Shown: positions 8,363 through 15,648 of the stretch, piece after piece | How the letters are laid out: each line of letters starts with the position of its first letter | Numbering within the stretch: position 1 is the first letter of the stretch | The notes under the pieces: model-generated | Told to the model about the DNA's origin: nothing | The model's database searches: none | What the model saw: only the letters and a program-made list of their open reading frames with translations | Origin: Pannonibacter sp051860505 | GTDB lineage: Bacteria; Pseudomonadota; Alphaproteobacteria; Rhizobiales; Stappiaceae | Reading direction: 5' to 3' | Assembly: GCF_051860505.1 (NCBI RefSeq) | Contig: NZ_JBHYDX010000019.1 | Location: forward strand, 27,356 to 91,355 | DNA: 64,000 nucleotides | Position numbers and translations under genes: made by a program

Positions 8363-9601
8363 CTACCGCACCCCGAGCCAGGCTCTGGGATCAACCTTCG
8401 CGTCCGTGTTGCCGGTTCCCGACAGGACCTTCACCAGATCGGTGACTGCCTCCAGCGAATGGACGGCGCGGAATTCGTCCACATGCGGCAGCATGGCGCG
8501 GATGCCGCGGGCCTTGGGCTCGAAACCGTCGAAGCGCAGCAGCGGGTTGAGCCAGATCAGCCGGCGGCAGGAGCGGTGCAGCCGGTCCATCTCGCGGGCA
8601 AGATCCTCGTCGGTCTCCCGCTCCAGCCCGTCGGTGATCAGCAGCACCGTCGGTCCGCCGGAGAGCACCCGGCGCGACCAGTTGCGGTTGAAGAGATGCA
8701 GCGCCGTGGCGATGCGCGTGCCGCCGGACCAGTCGGCGACACCGGCCGAGCAGGCCTCCAGCGCCTCGTCCGGGTCCTTCATGCGCAGCGAGCGGGTGAC
8801 GTTGGTGAGCCGCGTGCCGAAGAGGAACGTGTGCACGTCGCGCCGGGTCTCCGTCATCCCATGCAGGAAATGCAGGAGGATGCGGCTGTACTGGCTCATC
8901 GACCCGGAAATGTCGCAGAGCGCCACGATGGGCGGCAGCTTTTCCTGCCGCGCCCGGTGCTTCAGGTCGATGATGGCACCGCCCGCGCGCAGGGACGCCC
9001 GCAACGTGCGGCGCGGGTCGATCTGGCCGCGCGGGGCCGCGACACGGCGGCGGTGCAGGATCTTGTCCTTCGGGATCCGCATGGCCCTCAGCGCCGCCTT
9101 CGCTTCTGCGATCTCGGCGGCGGTCATCTGGGCAAAGTCCTTGGCCTGCAAGAGCTCGCGGCCCGAAACGGTGAAGCGGGCATCCACCTCCACTTCGGGC
9201 TGCTCGGCCAGCGTCTCGCGCCGCTCGCGCGCGGCCTGGAAGGCCTGGGACACCCGGGTCTGGCCGGCCTTGGCCTTTTCCGGGGCGGCACGCGGCGGTG
9301 CGACGGGCGACAGGATCGCCAGCATCTTCTCGATCAGCCCGCGGCTCTGCCAGTAGATGCGGAAGGCCTCGTCGAAGAGCACCCGGTGCTCGCGCTTCTG
9401 CACGAACAGGGCATGCAGCGTCCAGTAGAGGTCGTCGCGGCTCTCGATGCCGCTCACCTCGACCGCGCGCACCGCCTCCACCACGGTGGCCGGTCCGGCG
9501 GGCAGTCCGGCGCGGCGCAGGGTGCGGGCGAAATGGACGATGTTCTCCACCATCCGTCCGCGCCGGTCTGCGTCTGTCGTCGCCGGTCCCGCGATTGCCA
9601 T
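8363..9601 (-). CDS. VWA domain protein, CoxE family
   Basis: This 412-residue cytoplasmic protein ends in a von Willebrand A domain. The metal-ion-dependent adhesion motif DISGSMSQYS lies near residue 240, with SGGTRIATAL and LLITDGLERE downstream. CoxE-type proteins partner a MoxR ATPase in inserting metals or maturing enzyme complexes, best known for CO dehydrogenase CoxDE. The start ATG at 9601 lies 4 bp after the stop of the MoxR gene, so the two are co-translated. A longer frame to 9709 only overlaps the MoxR gene. No cox structural genes are present, so the client is unknown. Confidence 0.88.
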   Translation of the reverse strand: MAIAGPATTDADRRGRMVENIVHFARTLRRAGLPAGPATVVEAVRAVEVSGIESRDDLYWTLHALFVQKREHRVLFDEAFRIYWQSRGLIEKMLAILSPVAPPRAAPEKAKAGQTRVSQAFQAARERRETLAEQPEVEVDARFTVSGRELLQAKDFAQMTAAEIAEAKAALRAMRIPKDKILHRRRVAAPRGQIDPRRTLRASLRAGGAIIDLKHRARQEKLPPIVALCDISGSMSQYSRILLHFLHGMTETRRDVHTFLFGTRLTNVTRSLRMKDPDEALEACSAGVADWSGGTRIATALHLFNRNWSRRVLSGGPTVLLITDGLERETDEDLAREMDRLHRSCRRLIWLNPLLRFDGFEPKARGIRAMLPHVDEFRAVHSLEAVTDLVKVLSGTGNTDAKVDPRAWLGVR

Positions 9602-9605
9602 CGGC

Positions 9606-10568
9606 TCAGGCCCCGCCGGCCGGGCGCTGGCCGAGGTCGCGGGCGCCTTCCTTGCGGATGTCCTCGACGATCTGGCGCAGGCGTGAGCCACGCACCCGCT
9701 CGATGTCATCCTGGTATTTCAGCAGCACGCCCAGCGTGTCGGAGGCCATGTCCGGATCCAGCGCCAGTTCATTCAGTTCCGTTAGCGCCGTGGCCCAGTC
9801 CAGCGTCTCGGCGACGCCCGGCTGCTTGAACAGGTCTTCGGTGGCGCGCAGGCGCTGGACGAAGGCGACAATCTCCGCCGTCAGCCGTTCCGAGGCACCG
9901 GGGACCTTGCCCCGGACGATGGCCAGTTCCCGCTCCGCATCCGGATAGTCGACCCAGTGATAGAGGCAGCGCCGCTTCAGCGCGTCATGGATCTCGCGGG
10001 TCCGGTTGGTGGTGATGATGACGATCGGCGGCTCGTCCGCGCGAATGGTGCCGAGTTCGGGGATCGTCACCTGGTTGTCGGACAACACTTCCAGCAGGAA
10101 GGCCTCGAAGGCCTCGTCGGCGCGGTCCAACTCGTCGATCAGGAACACCGGCGGTCCCTTCAGCGAAGGTTCCAATGCCCTGAGCACCGGGCGCTTGATG
10201 AGAAAGCGTTCGTCGAAGATGGAGCGCGAAAGGGCGCTGTGGTCGGTGTCGCCGGAGGCCTCGGCAACGCGGATCTCCACCATTTGCGCGGCATAGTTCC
10301 ACTCGTAGACGGCGGCGGAAATGTCGAGCCCTTCGTAGCACTGCAGGCGGATCAGGTCGCGGCCGAGGGTCGCCGCCAGAACCTTGGCGATCTCGGTCTT
10401 TCCGACGCCGGCCTCGCCCTCCAGAAACAGCGGCCGGCCCATTTTCAAGGCCAGATGCAGCACGGTCGCCAAAGCCCGGTCGGCGACATAGCCGCCGCCG
10501 GTCAGCAGCGCCAGGGTGGCATCGATGGAGGCGGGCAGGGCGCTGGGCGCGTGAGGGGTCGGCGTCAT
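9606..10568 (-). CDS. MoxR family AAA+ ATPase (CoxD-like)
   Basis: This 320-residue AAA+ chaperone has Walker A GEAGVGKTE near residue 53, Walker B VFLIDELDRAD near 140 and sensor ITTNRTREIHDALKRRC near 190. MoxR ATPases remodel or load cofactors into client enzymes together with VWA proteins, here the CoxE-like protein directly downstream. The ATG at 10568 follows GGGAGA at good spacing; an ATG at 10583 has none. A small cytochrome c gene is divergently transcribed 250 bp away, which makes a redox client possible but unproven. Confidence 0.9.
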   Translation of the reverse strand: MTPTPHAPSALPASIDATLALLTGGGYVADRALATVLHLALKMGRPLFLEGEAGVGKTEIAKVLAATLGRDLIRLQCYEGLDISAAVYEWNYAAQMVEIRVAEASGDTDHSALSRSIFDERFLIKRPVLRALEPSLKGPPVFLIDELDRADEAFEAFLLEVLSDNQVTIPELGTIRADEPPIVIITTNRTREIHDALKRRCLYHWVDYPDAERELAIVRGKVPGASERLTAEIVAFVQRLRATEDLFKQPGVAETLDWATALTELNELALDPDMASDTLGVLLKYQDDIERVRGSRLRQIVEDIRKEGARDLGQRPAGGA

Positions 10569-10819
10569 AAGGTCTCCCGGCATGTGTCGCTGCCGTCCAT
10601 TCCCGGTCTAAGGGGCGGGCAGCTGTTGGCGGGCACTCCCGCCCGTCCAGCATATAAGGCGGCATCGAACTTGGGCAGCAGTGAATGCGACGGCGCGGTT
10701 GAAACCGTCTCAGGGCCGGGACATGTCGGGGCCGGCGCGGTCTTGCCTCGGGGTTTTGCCGGACTTGCTGCGACGGTGCGTACCACCCACCTTCGCCGCA
10801 GGATGACGGGGAGAAGTTC

Positions 10820-11203
10820 ATGCGATTCGAAATCGGCCGCACAGGCGGCGCGTTGCTGGTGCTTGGTCTTGCACTGGCCCTGACAGGGGGCAATGTCACG
10901 GCTGCAACGACACCGCAGCCGGATGCTGCACCGGACCTGAAGGCCGTGGAACTTGGCCGGGGGATTGCCGAAGTCAATTGCGCTGTCTGCCATGCGCTTG
11001 GCCGCGACGATACAAGCCCGATGGTGACGGCCCCGGCCTTCCGCGACTTGTGGAAGCGCTACCCGGTCGAGCAACTGGAGGAAAGCCTTGCCGAGGGCAT
11101 TGTTGCCGGCCATGAGAATATGCCGGAACTGATGCTGGAGCCGGAGGAGATCAACGCCTTTGTTGCCTATCTGAAGTCCCTCGGCGGGCCGATCGGTAAC
11201 TGA
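10820..11203 (+). CDS. Small periplasmic cytochrome c
   Basis: This 127-residue protein has a signal peptide (basic MRFEIGR, hydrophobic core to NVTAA) and one c-type haem site, CAVCH, near residue 54. The likely axial methionine is in ENMPELMLEP near 100. GGG-AGAAGTTC precedes the ATG. It is a monohaem class I electron carrier. Partners cannot be named; the MoxR/CoxE pair is divergent upstream and usg follows downstream. Confidence 0.88.
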   Translation: MRFEIGRTGGALLVLGLALALTGGNVTAATTPQPDAAPDLKAVELGRGIAEVNCAVCHALGRDDTSPMVTAPAFRDLWKRYPVEQLEESLAEGIVAGHENMPELMLEPEEINAFVAYLKSLGGPIGN

Positions 11204-11334
11204 ACATCTGGCAGCACTCAGGGAGGCCTGCTGCTAACGTATTGAACTTTAAGGTGATATATTGCTTTTTTAGTTGTCTGTTTACTTTGCTGGCGTGACA
11301 CTTTCCATGTGGCAACCACGTCATGAGGTGATCC

Positions 11335-11607
11335 ATGCAGGCAAGTGAGAGTTTCCGCCGCCAGTTCGCTGGCTATGGCGTTCTGACCGCCGAAATCCTG
11401 TACCGCATGCCCGACCATCCGGCGCTCTTGCAGAGTTTTCTCTGGCAGACCGAGGACAAGGCGCCGCAATTTCCCGAGTTGCGCCGCTTCCTTGCCTATT
11501 GGGAGCGTGAGATCGAGGCGATGATCCTCTCTGTCCGCGTCGCCCACAAGGACCTGATCGGCCCGATGGACGTGCGCTACGCCAAGGGCGAATTCCTCAT
11601 CCATTGA
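11335..11607 (+). CDS. usg: Usg family protein
   Basis: This 90-residue protein matches the alphaproteobacterial Usg family, small proteins of unknown function often near tryptophan genes. The pattern is GYGVLTAEILYRMPDHPALLQ, then W..ED.APQFPELRRFLAYW, SVRVAHKDLI and a terminal GEFLIH. It is nearly full family length. There are no trp genes beside it here. It is followed by a 12-bp hairpin. Confidence 0.88.
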   Translation: MQASESFRRQFAGYGVLTAEILYRMPDHPALLQSFLWQTEDKAPQFPELRRFLAYWEREIEAMILSVRVAHKDLIGPMDVRYAKGEFLIH

Positions 11608-11628
11608 CGTCGGCGGATGCATGTGCAG

Positions 11629-11654
11629 ACAGGCAGAGCCTTGGCTCTGCCTGT
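11629..11654 (+). terminator. Hairpin after usg
   Basis: The arms acaggcagagcc and ggctctgcctgt form a 12-bp stem with a minimal loop, 21 bp after the usg stop. No T-tract is present. A related shorter hairpin (aaagccttggctctgcc) recurs at about 11797-11817. Confidence 0.45.
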
Positions 11655-11685
11655 TGTTGATGACACAGCAGGTTTTTTCTCTTCC

Positions 11686-11772
11686 GTCATGGTCGGGCTT
11701 GTCCCGACCATCTGCAAGCCATTGATTTGCGTAGATCCTCGGCACAAGGCCGAGGATGACGATGGAGAGGTT
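11686..11772 (+). repeat. Two-hairpin intergenic repeat, family R3, copy 1
   Basis: It consists of catggtcgggcttgtcccgaccat, a short linker with gatttgcg, then cctcggcacaaggccgaggatgac. The same order occurs at 39297-39380. It lies in the 330-bp gap between usg and the RiPP precursor gene. Confidence 0.75.
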
Positions 11773-11900
11773 ACAGGTTTGTCTGCAGTCTGAGGCAAAG
11801 CCTTGGCTCTGCCCGTCAGCCTAACGCCCAACACTCTGCCGCCAAACAGTCTGGCGGACCAGGCGATGGGATCAAACTCCTGATCTCGAAAAAGAAGGCG

Positions 11901-11929
11901 GACTTCACCTGGCCGATGCAGGTGAAGTC
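11901..11929 (-). terminator. Terminator of the NHLP precursor gene
   Basis: The arms gacttcacctg and caggtgaagtc (11 bp, 7-nt loop) lie just past the stop of the leftward gene. Read on the minus strand they are followed by CGCCTTCTTTTTCG, a fair T-tract. This indicates a monocistronic transcript. Confidence 0.7.
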
Positions 11930-11937
11930 CCGTTGTC

Positions 11938-12267
11938 TCACTTCTTGCAGCCCTGGCCTTTCGGGTAAGGGGGGCCATAGAGGACGAAAGCGGAGAAGCT
12001 GGTGCCGCCCGATGCAAGGTCGAGGAGTTCGTCGGGCAGTTCGTCCTGTGCGATGGAGCGCGGCAGCACGAGAACGGCCTCGCCCGGAGCTTCCTCGATG
12101 ACGGTGATCTTGTAGGACGGGATCGGGTCGGTGCCGATCAGGTCCTTGATCGCCGCATGCGGGTTGGACTTCAGCAACTCGCGGAAGGCAGCATCGGTCG
12201 AGGCCCGTTTGATCAGGTGCTTCTCGATGTGCTGGCGGGCCTGGATAAGCGGATCGGTTTCCGACAT
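11938..12267 (-). CDS. NHLP-type RiPP precursor peptide, orphan
   Basis: This 109-residue protein looks like a nitrile-hydratase-leader-peptide (NHLP) RiPP precursor. The leader region shows DAAFRELLKSNPHAAIKDLIG near residues 25-45, then SYKITVIEEAPGEAVLVLPR and LPDELLDLASGG. The double glycine at 87-88 is the expected export and cleavage site. The remaining 21 residues begin TSFSAFVLYGPP and end KGQGCKK, with one Cys, two Ser, one Thr and two Tyr. The ATG at 12267 is preceded by AAGGAG seven bases away. A terminator follows. No cyclodehydratase, radical SAM, lanthionine or peptidase-ABC gene lies nearby. An alternative is a degenerate nitrile-hydratase alpha paralogue, but no such catalytic motif is visible. 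Confidence 0.78.
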   Translation of the reverse strand: MSETDPLIQARQHIEKHLIKRASTDAAFRELLKSNPHAAIKDLIGTDPIPSYKITVIEEAPGEAVLVLPRSIAQDELPDELLDLASGGTSFSAFVLYGPPYPKGQGCKK

Positions 12268-12401
12268 GCGCGTACTCCTTGGTATTTCTCGTGCAATCAG
12301 GGCTGCTTCGTCTTCGACGCCGTGGCGCTGGTGAAGCATCCTTGTCACAAGATCTAAGGGAGAGTTTTGGTGGCTGCGGTGTTTGACCCCAAATCTGCCA
12401 C

Positions 12402-13196
12402 TCACGACCTTGGCTGCAATCCCAGCCCCTTGCCATCGCGCATCACGGCGCGGGCTTCGGGCAGGAATTGCGAGCCCTCGCCTTCATGCAGCACGAAACC
12501 CGGCATCAGGCGCAGCGGCGCACGGCTGGCGCGGATGGCACGCAGAAGGATGCGTGTGGCGGCTGCATCCGCGCGGGGCCGCACCGGGATCACATCAATG
12601 GCCCCGAAGCGGCCCTGCAGCACATCCAGCACCTCCTGCAAACCATCGGCGCGAAAGATCATGGTCAGTGATCCGCCCTCGCGCAGGATGTCGGCAGCAG
12701 TCCTGGCCCAGGGCTCCAGGCCTCTCTCATCCAGCATATGCGCCTGTGCCCTTGCTCCCGCCGGTGAGGAGCGGAACTGGCGGGCCGGGTAGTAGGGCGG
12801 GTTCATGATGATGTGATCGGCCAGGCCGGGCGTCAGGCCGCTGGCGTGGCGCTCAGCGCCCCTCGCCGTGATGTCGGCAGCGAGCACCTGCACCCGTGAT
12901 GCAAAAGCGGCATTGAGCGCATCGGTCAGGCTGTTGCGCGCCAGGTCCAGCACCAGGGCGTCGTTGTCCACCAGGGTCACAGTGATATCGCCAAGCCGGG
13001 CCGCGGCGCAGAAACCGGCAGTGCCGACGCCGGCGCCCAGATCCACCACATGGCCTGTCGTGTCATCGGGCAGGGCAGCAGCGAGATAGACTGCGTCGAG
13101 CCCGGCGCGGTGCCGACCCTTGGCCGGTTGTTCCACCGTGACAAGACCACCCAGAAAAGCATCCCGCGTCGTCGCAGGCGCGGCGTCGCTCGTCAT
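12402..13196 (-). CDS. tRNA1(Val) adenine-37 N6-methyltransferase-like protein (TrmN6 family)
   Basis: This 264-residue class I SAM-dependent methyltransferase has SAM motif VVDLGAGVGTAGF near residue 52, acidic motif TLVDNDALVLDLA near 80 and catalytic NPPYY near 137, which marks N6-adenine methylases. The family modifies A37 of tRNA-Val. Its start overlaps the stop of the DUF2007 gene (ATGA), so the two are translationally coupled; the same pairing next to polyprenyl synthase is common in alphaproteobacteria. Confidence 0.85.
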   Translation of the reverse strand: MTSDAAPATTRDAFLGGLVTVEQPAKGRHRAGLDAVYLAAALPDDTTGHVVDLGAGVGTAGFCAAARLGDITVTLVDNDALVLDLARNSLTDALNAAFASRVQVLAADITARGAERHASGLTPGLADHIIMNPPYYPARQFRSSPAGARAQAHMLDERGLEPWARTAADILREGGSLTMIFRADGLQEVLDVLQGRFGAIDVIPVRPRADAAATRILLRAIRASRAPLRLMPGFVLHEGEGSQFLPEARAVMRDGKGLGLQPRS

Positions 13197-13423
13197 TTGC
13201 GTGGATCGCTCAATTCATGGCCGAGATCGGCGTCGCGCATCAGCCGGCGGGCCGCGTCGATGTCGTCGCTGTCGACCATTACCCGGCGCGGAATGATGCC
13301 CAGCGAGCCCTCAAGGATGCTCATGTTGCCATCCGCGACAAAATGCGCGATTCCCGCCTGGCCCAGCAGCGAGCCAACGACAGAAATGATCACGGGATCA
13401 TTGGTTCTGAGCAGTTCTTCCAT
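13193..13423 (-). CDS. DUF2007 family small protein
   Basis: This 76-residue protein has the DUF2007 (putative signal-transducing) pattern MEELLRTNDPVIISVVGSLL, then AGIAHFVADGNMSILEG, PRRVMVDSDDIDAARRLM. Its function is unknown; the fold is ferredoxin-like and may bind a small ligand or tune a partner. The start at 13423 was picked over 13477 because of the family N-terminus and a nearby GGGAAG. It overlaps the downstream trmN6-like gene by 4 bp. Confidence 0.82.
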   Translation of the reverse strand: MEELLRTNDPVIISVVGSLLGQAGIAHFVADGNMSILEGSLGIIPRRVMVDSDDIDAARRLMRDADLGHELSDPRK

Positions 13424-13613
13424 GATCTTCCCGGTCCTTGGCGAGGTGTTGGCCGGCAGGCGTGACGGCAGTCCCAAGCTTTATGCTGCCTGCTGCGTCG
13501 TGGACAAGTCTGTTCAACGGTTTGTCAAGTGAATGCTCCCTTGCCCCGGACCGCCGAGGTGCCTATTGTCCGCCAAAACCTGACCCCTCGCCAGACCCGT
13601 TGGGAGAGTGCAT

Positions 13614-14633
13614 TTGGCAGCCCTTGTCGCTTCCGCACCGGATAAAAGCCGCGCCCAGCCGGGCATCCAGCTTCTCGTGGACCTCGTTGCCGCCGACATG
13701 CAGAAGGTCAACGAACTGATCCTGTCCAAGGCCGGCTCGAATGTCGAACTGATCCCGGTGATCGCCAAGCATCTGATCGATTCCGGCGGCAAGCGGCTCC
13801 GGCCGATGTTGACGCTCGCCCTTGCCGACATGTTCGGCTACGCGGGCAATGGCCATGTCATCCTGGCGGCCAGCGTCGAGTTCATGCACACCGCGACGCT
13901 GCTGCATGATGATGTGGTGGATGAAAGCGACATGCGCCGCGGCAAGCTCGCCGCGCGCAAGCTCTGGGGCAATCAGGCCAGCGTGCTGGTCGGGGATTAT
14001 CTGCTCGGCCAGGCCTTCAAGATGATGGTCGACGTCGGTTCGCTCGAAGCCCTGCGCATTCTCGCCGAGGCCTCTGCGGTGATCGCCGAGGGCGAAGTGA
14101 TGCAGCTCGGCGCGGCCAAGAACATCGAGACCAGCGAAGCGGCCTATCTCAAGGTCATCGAGGCCAAGACGGCCGCGCTGTTTGCTGCGGCTGCCGAAGT
14201 CGGTCCGGTCATCGCCGGTGAGAGCGACGCCATCCGCGCCGCCGCCCGCCGTTACGGCATGGACTTGGGCCTCGCCTTCCAGCTCGTCGACGATGCCCTC
14301 GACTACGGCGGCTCCTCTGCTGACCTCGGCAAGCAGGTTGGCGATGACTTCCGCGAAGGCAAGATCACGCTGCCGGTGGTGGTGGCGCTTGAACGCGGGT
14401 CCGATGAAGACCGCGCCTTCTGGAAGCGTTGCCTCGAAGCCGGCGACATCCGCGACGGCGATCTCGACCATGCGATTGCCCTGCTGCGCCAGCATGGGGC
14501 CATCGAGGAGACCGTTCTGCGCGCCCGCCATTACGGTGCCAGCGCCCTGGCAGCCCTCGACGCCCTGCCGGAGACGCCGCATCGCCAGGCGCTGGCGGAT
14601 GCCGTCGAGTTCTGCATCGCCCGCGTTAGCTGA
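13614..14633 (+). CDS. ispB: Polyprenyl (octaprenyl/decaprenyl) diphosphate synthase
   Basis: This trans-polyprenyl synthase of 339 residues builds the ubiquinone side chain from IPP. The first Asp-rich motif is LLHDDVVDESDMRRG near residue 93 and the second is FQLVDDALDYGG near 222; GGKRLRPML lies near 58. The start is uncertain: a GTG at 13608 touches the GGGAGAG ribosome site, while a TTG at 13614 has normal spacing and is preferred. It is divergent from the DUF2007-trmN6 operon and convergent with ispE, so two isoprenoid steps sit together. Confidence 0.9.
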   Translation: MAALVASAPDKSRAQPGIQLLVDLVAADMQKVNELILSKAGSNVELIPVIAKHLIDSGGKRLRPMLTLALADMFGYAGNGHVILAASVEFMHTATLLHDDVVDESDMRRGKLAARKLWGNQASVLVGDYLLGQAFKMMVDVGSLEALRILAEASAVIAEGEVMQLGAAKNIETSEAAYLKVIEAKTAALFAAAAEVGPVIAGESDAIRAAARRYGMDLGLAFQLVDDALDYGGSSADLGKQVGDDFREGKITLPVVVALERGSDEDRAFWKRCLEAGDIRDGDLDHAIALLRQHGAIEETVLRARHYGASALAALDALPETPHRQALADAVEFCIARVS

Positions 14634-14714
14634 CTTAGCGCCCTCTGTTTCGGCTTGAATCAGATTGTGCGCCGTCCCGGCCTCGTGCCGGGACCTGTTA
14701 GGCTGGTCACGACG

Positions 14715-15641
14715 TCACGCCTGCAGCGCAGGGCTTCCCGCCACCCACCAGCCGGGGTGGCCGCGCGACAGGTCGCTGACCAGCCCTTGAACCTCAGCCG
14801 CCGCGCATAGGGCAAAGCAGGTGGCTCCGGATCCGGACATGCGAGCAAGGGAAATGCGCGGGTCGGCCTTCAGGGTTGTCAGAACCTCGCCGATGGCCGG
14901 ACAGATCGAGATGGCTGGCGCTTCAAGGTCATTGCGCGCCTTGCTGAGGTAATCCAACAGCATGTCAGAGCTGGAAAAGGCTTCGGAAAAGTCATCCGGC
15001 AGGTCCGGCAGGGCTGCATTGTTGCGGGTCTGCAGCGCCTTGAACACATCCGGTGTGGCCACCTTCTGGCGCGGGTTGACCAGAACCAGGCCGAGCTGCG
15101 GCAGTTTCGGCACGGGCGACAGCTCTTCGCCGATGCCGCGCATGCGCCGGGCGCTCTGGCTGAGGCAAACGGGGACATCCGCACCGAGCCCGGCCGCAAT
15201 GTCGGCGAGCACCGCCTCGGGCACGTCGACGCCGATATGCAGGGCCATCAGCCGGAGGGCTGCGGCGGCATCAGCGGACCCGCCACCAATGCCGGAGGCG
15301 ACCGGCAGACGCTTTGTCAGGCGGAGATGGAAGGCCGGCTCGGCCATGTCGAGCCGTTTTGCCAGCGCCCGCACGGCGCGCAGCACCAGGTTGCTGTCCG
15401 GGTCCTCATCCTTCAACTCGGTCCCGAAAGGCCCCTCGATGGTGAGATGCAGGCGATCCGCCGGTTCGGCCAAAAGCACGTCACCAATGGCCGGAAACAC
15501 CACCAGACTGTCGAGCAGATGATAGCCATCCGCCCTCTGGCCGGTGATATGCAGTGCGAGGTTGACCTTGGCCCGCGCCAGTTGCACCCGGGGCGGCGGC
15601 GGCCCGCGCCGTGCCTCCGGGCTCGCGTCCCTGTCGCCCAT
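14715..15641 (-). CDS. ispE: 4-diphosphocytidyl-2-C-methyl-D-erythritol kinase
   Basis: This GHMP kinase of 308 residues phosphorylates CDP-ME in the MEP pathway. Visible: the substrate-binding segment AKVNLALHITGQRADGYHLL near residue 22, the ATP-binding LPVASGIGGGSADAAAA near 104 and the C-terminal RMSGSGATCFAL near 273. The ATG at 15641 has GAGG five bases upstream; an ATG at 15665 would overlap the preceding TPR gene. It lies 7 bp after the TPR stop, so probably in one operon with it. Confidence 0.92.
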   Translation of the reverse strand: MGDRDASPEARRGPPPPRVQLARAKVNLALHITGQRADGYHLLDSLVVFPAIGDVLLAEPADRLHLTIEGPFGTELKDEDPDSNLVLRAVRALAKRLDMAEPAFHLRLTKRLPVASGIGGGSADAAAALRLMALHIGVDVPEAVLADIAAGLGADVPVCLSQSARRMRGIGEELSPVPKLPQLGLVLVNPRQKVATPDVFKALQTRNNAALPDLPDDFSEAFSSSDMLLDYLSKARNDLEAPAISICPAIGEVLTTLKADPRISLARMSGSGATCFALCAAAEVQGLVSDLSRGHPGWWVAGSPALQA

Positions 15642-15648
15642 TGCAGCC

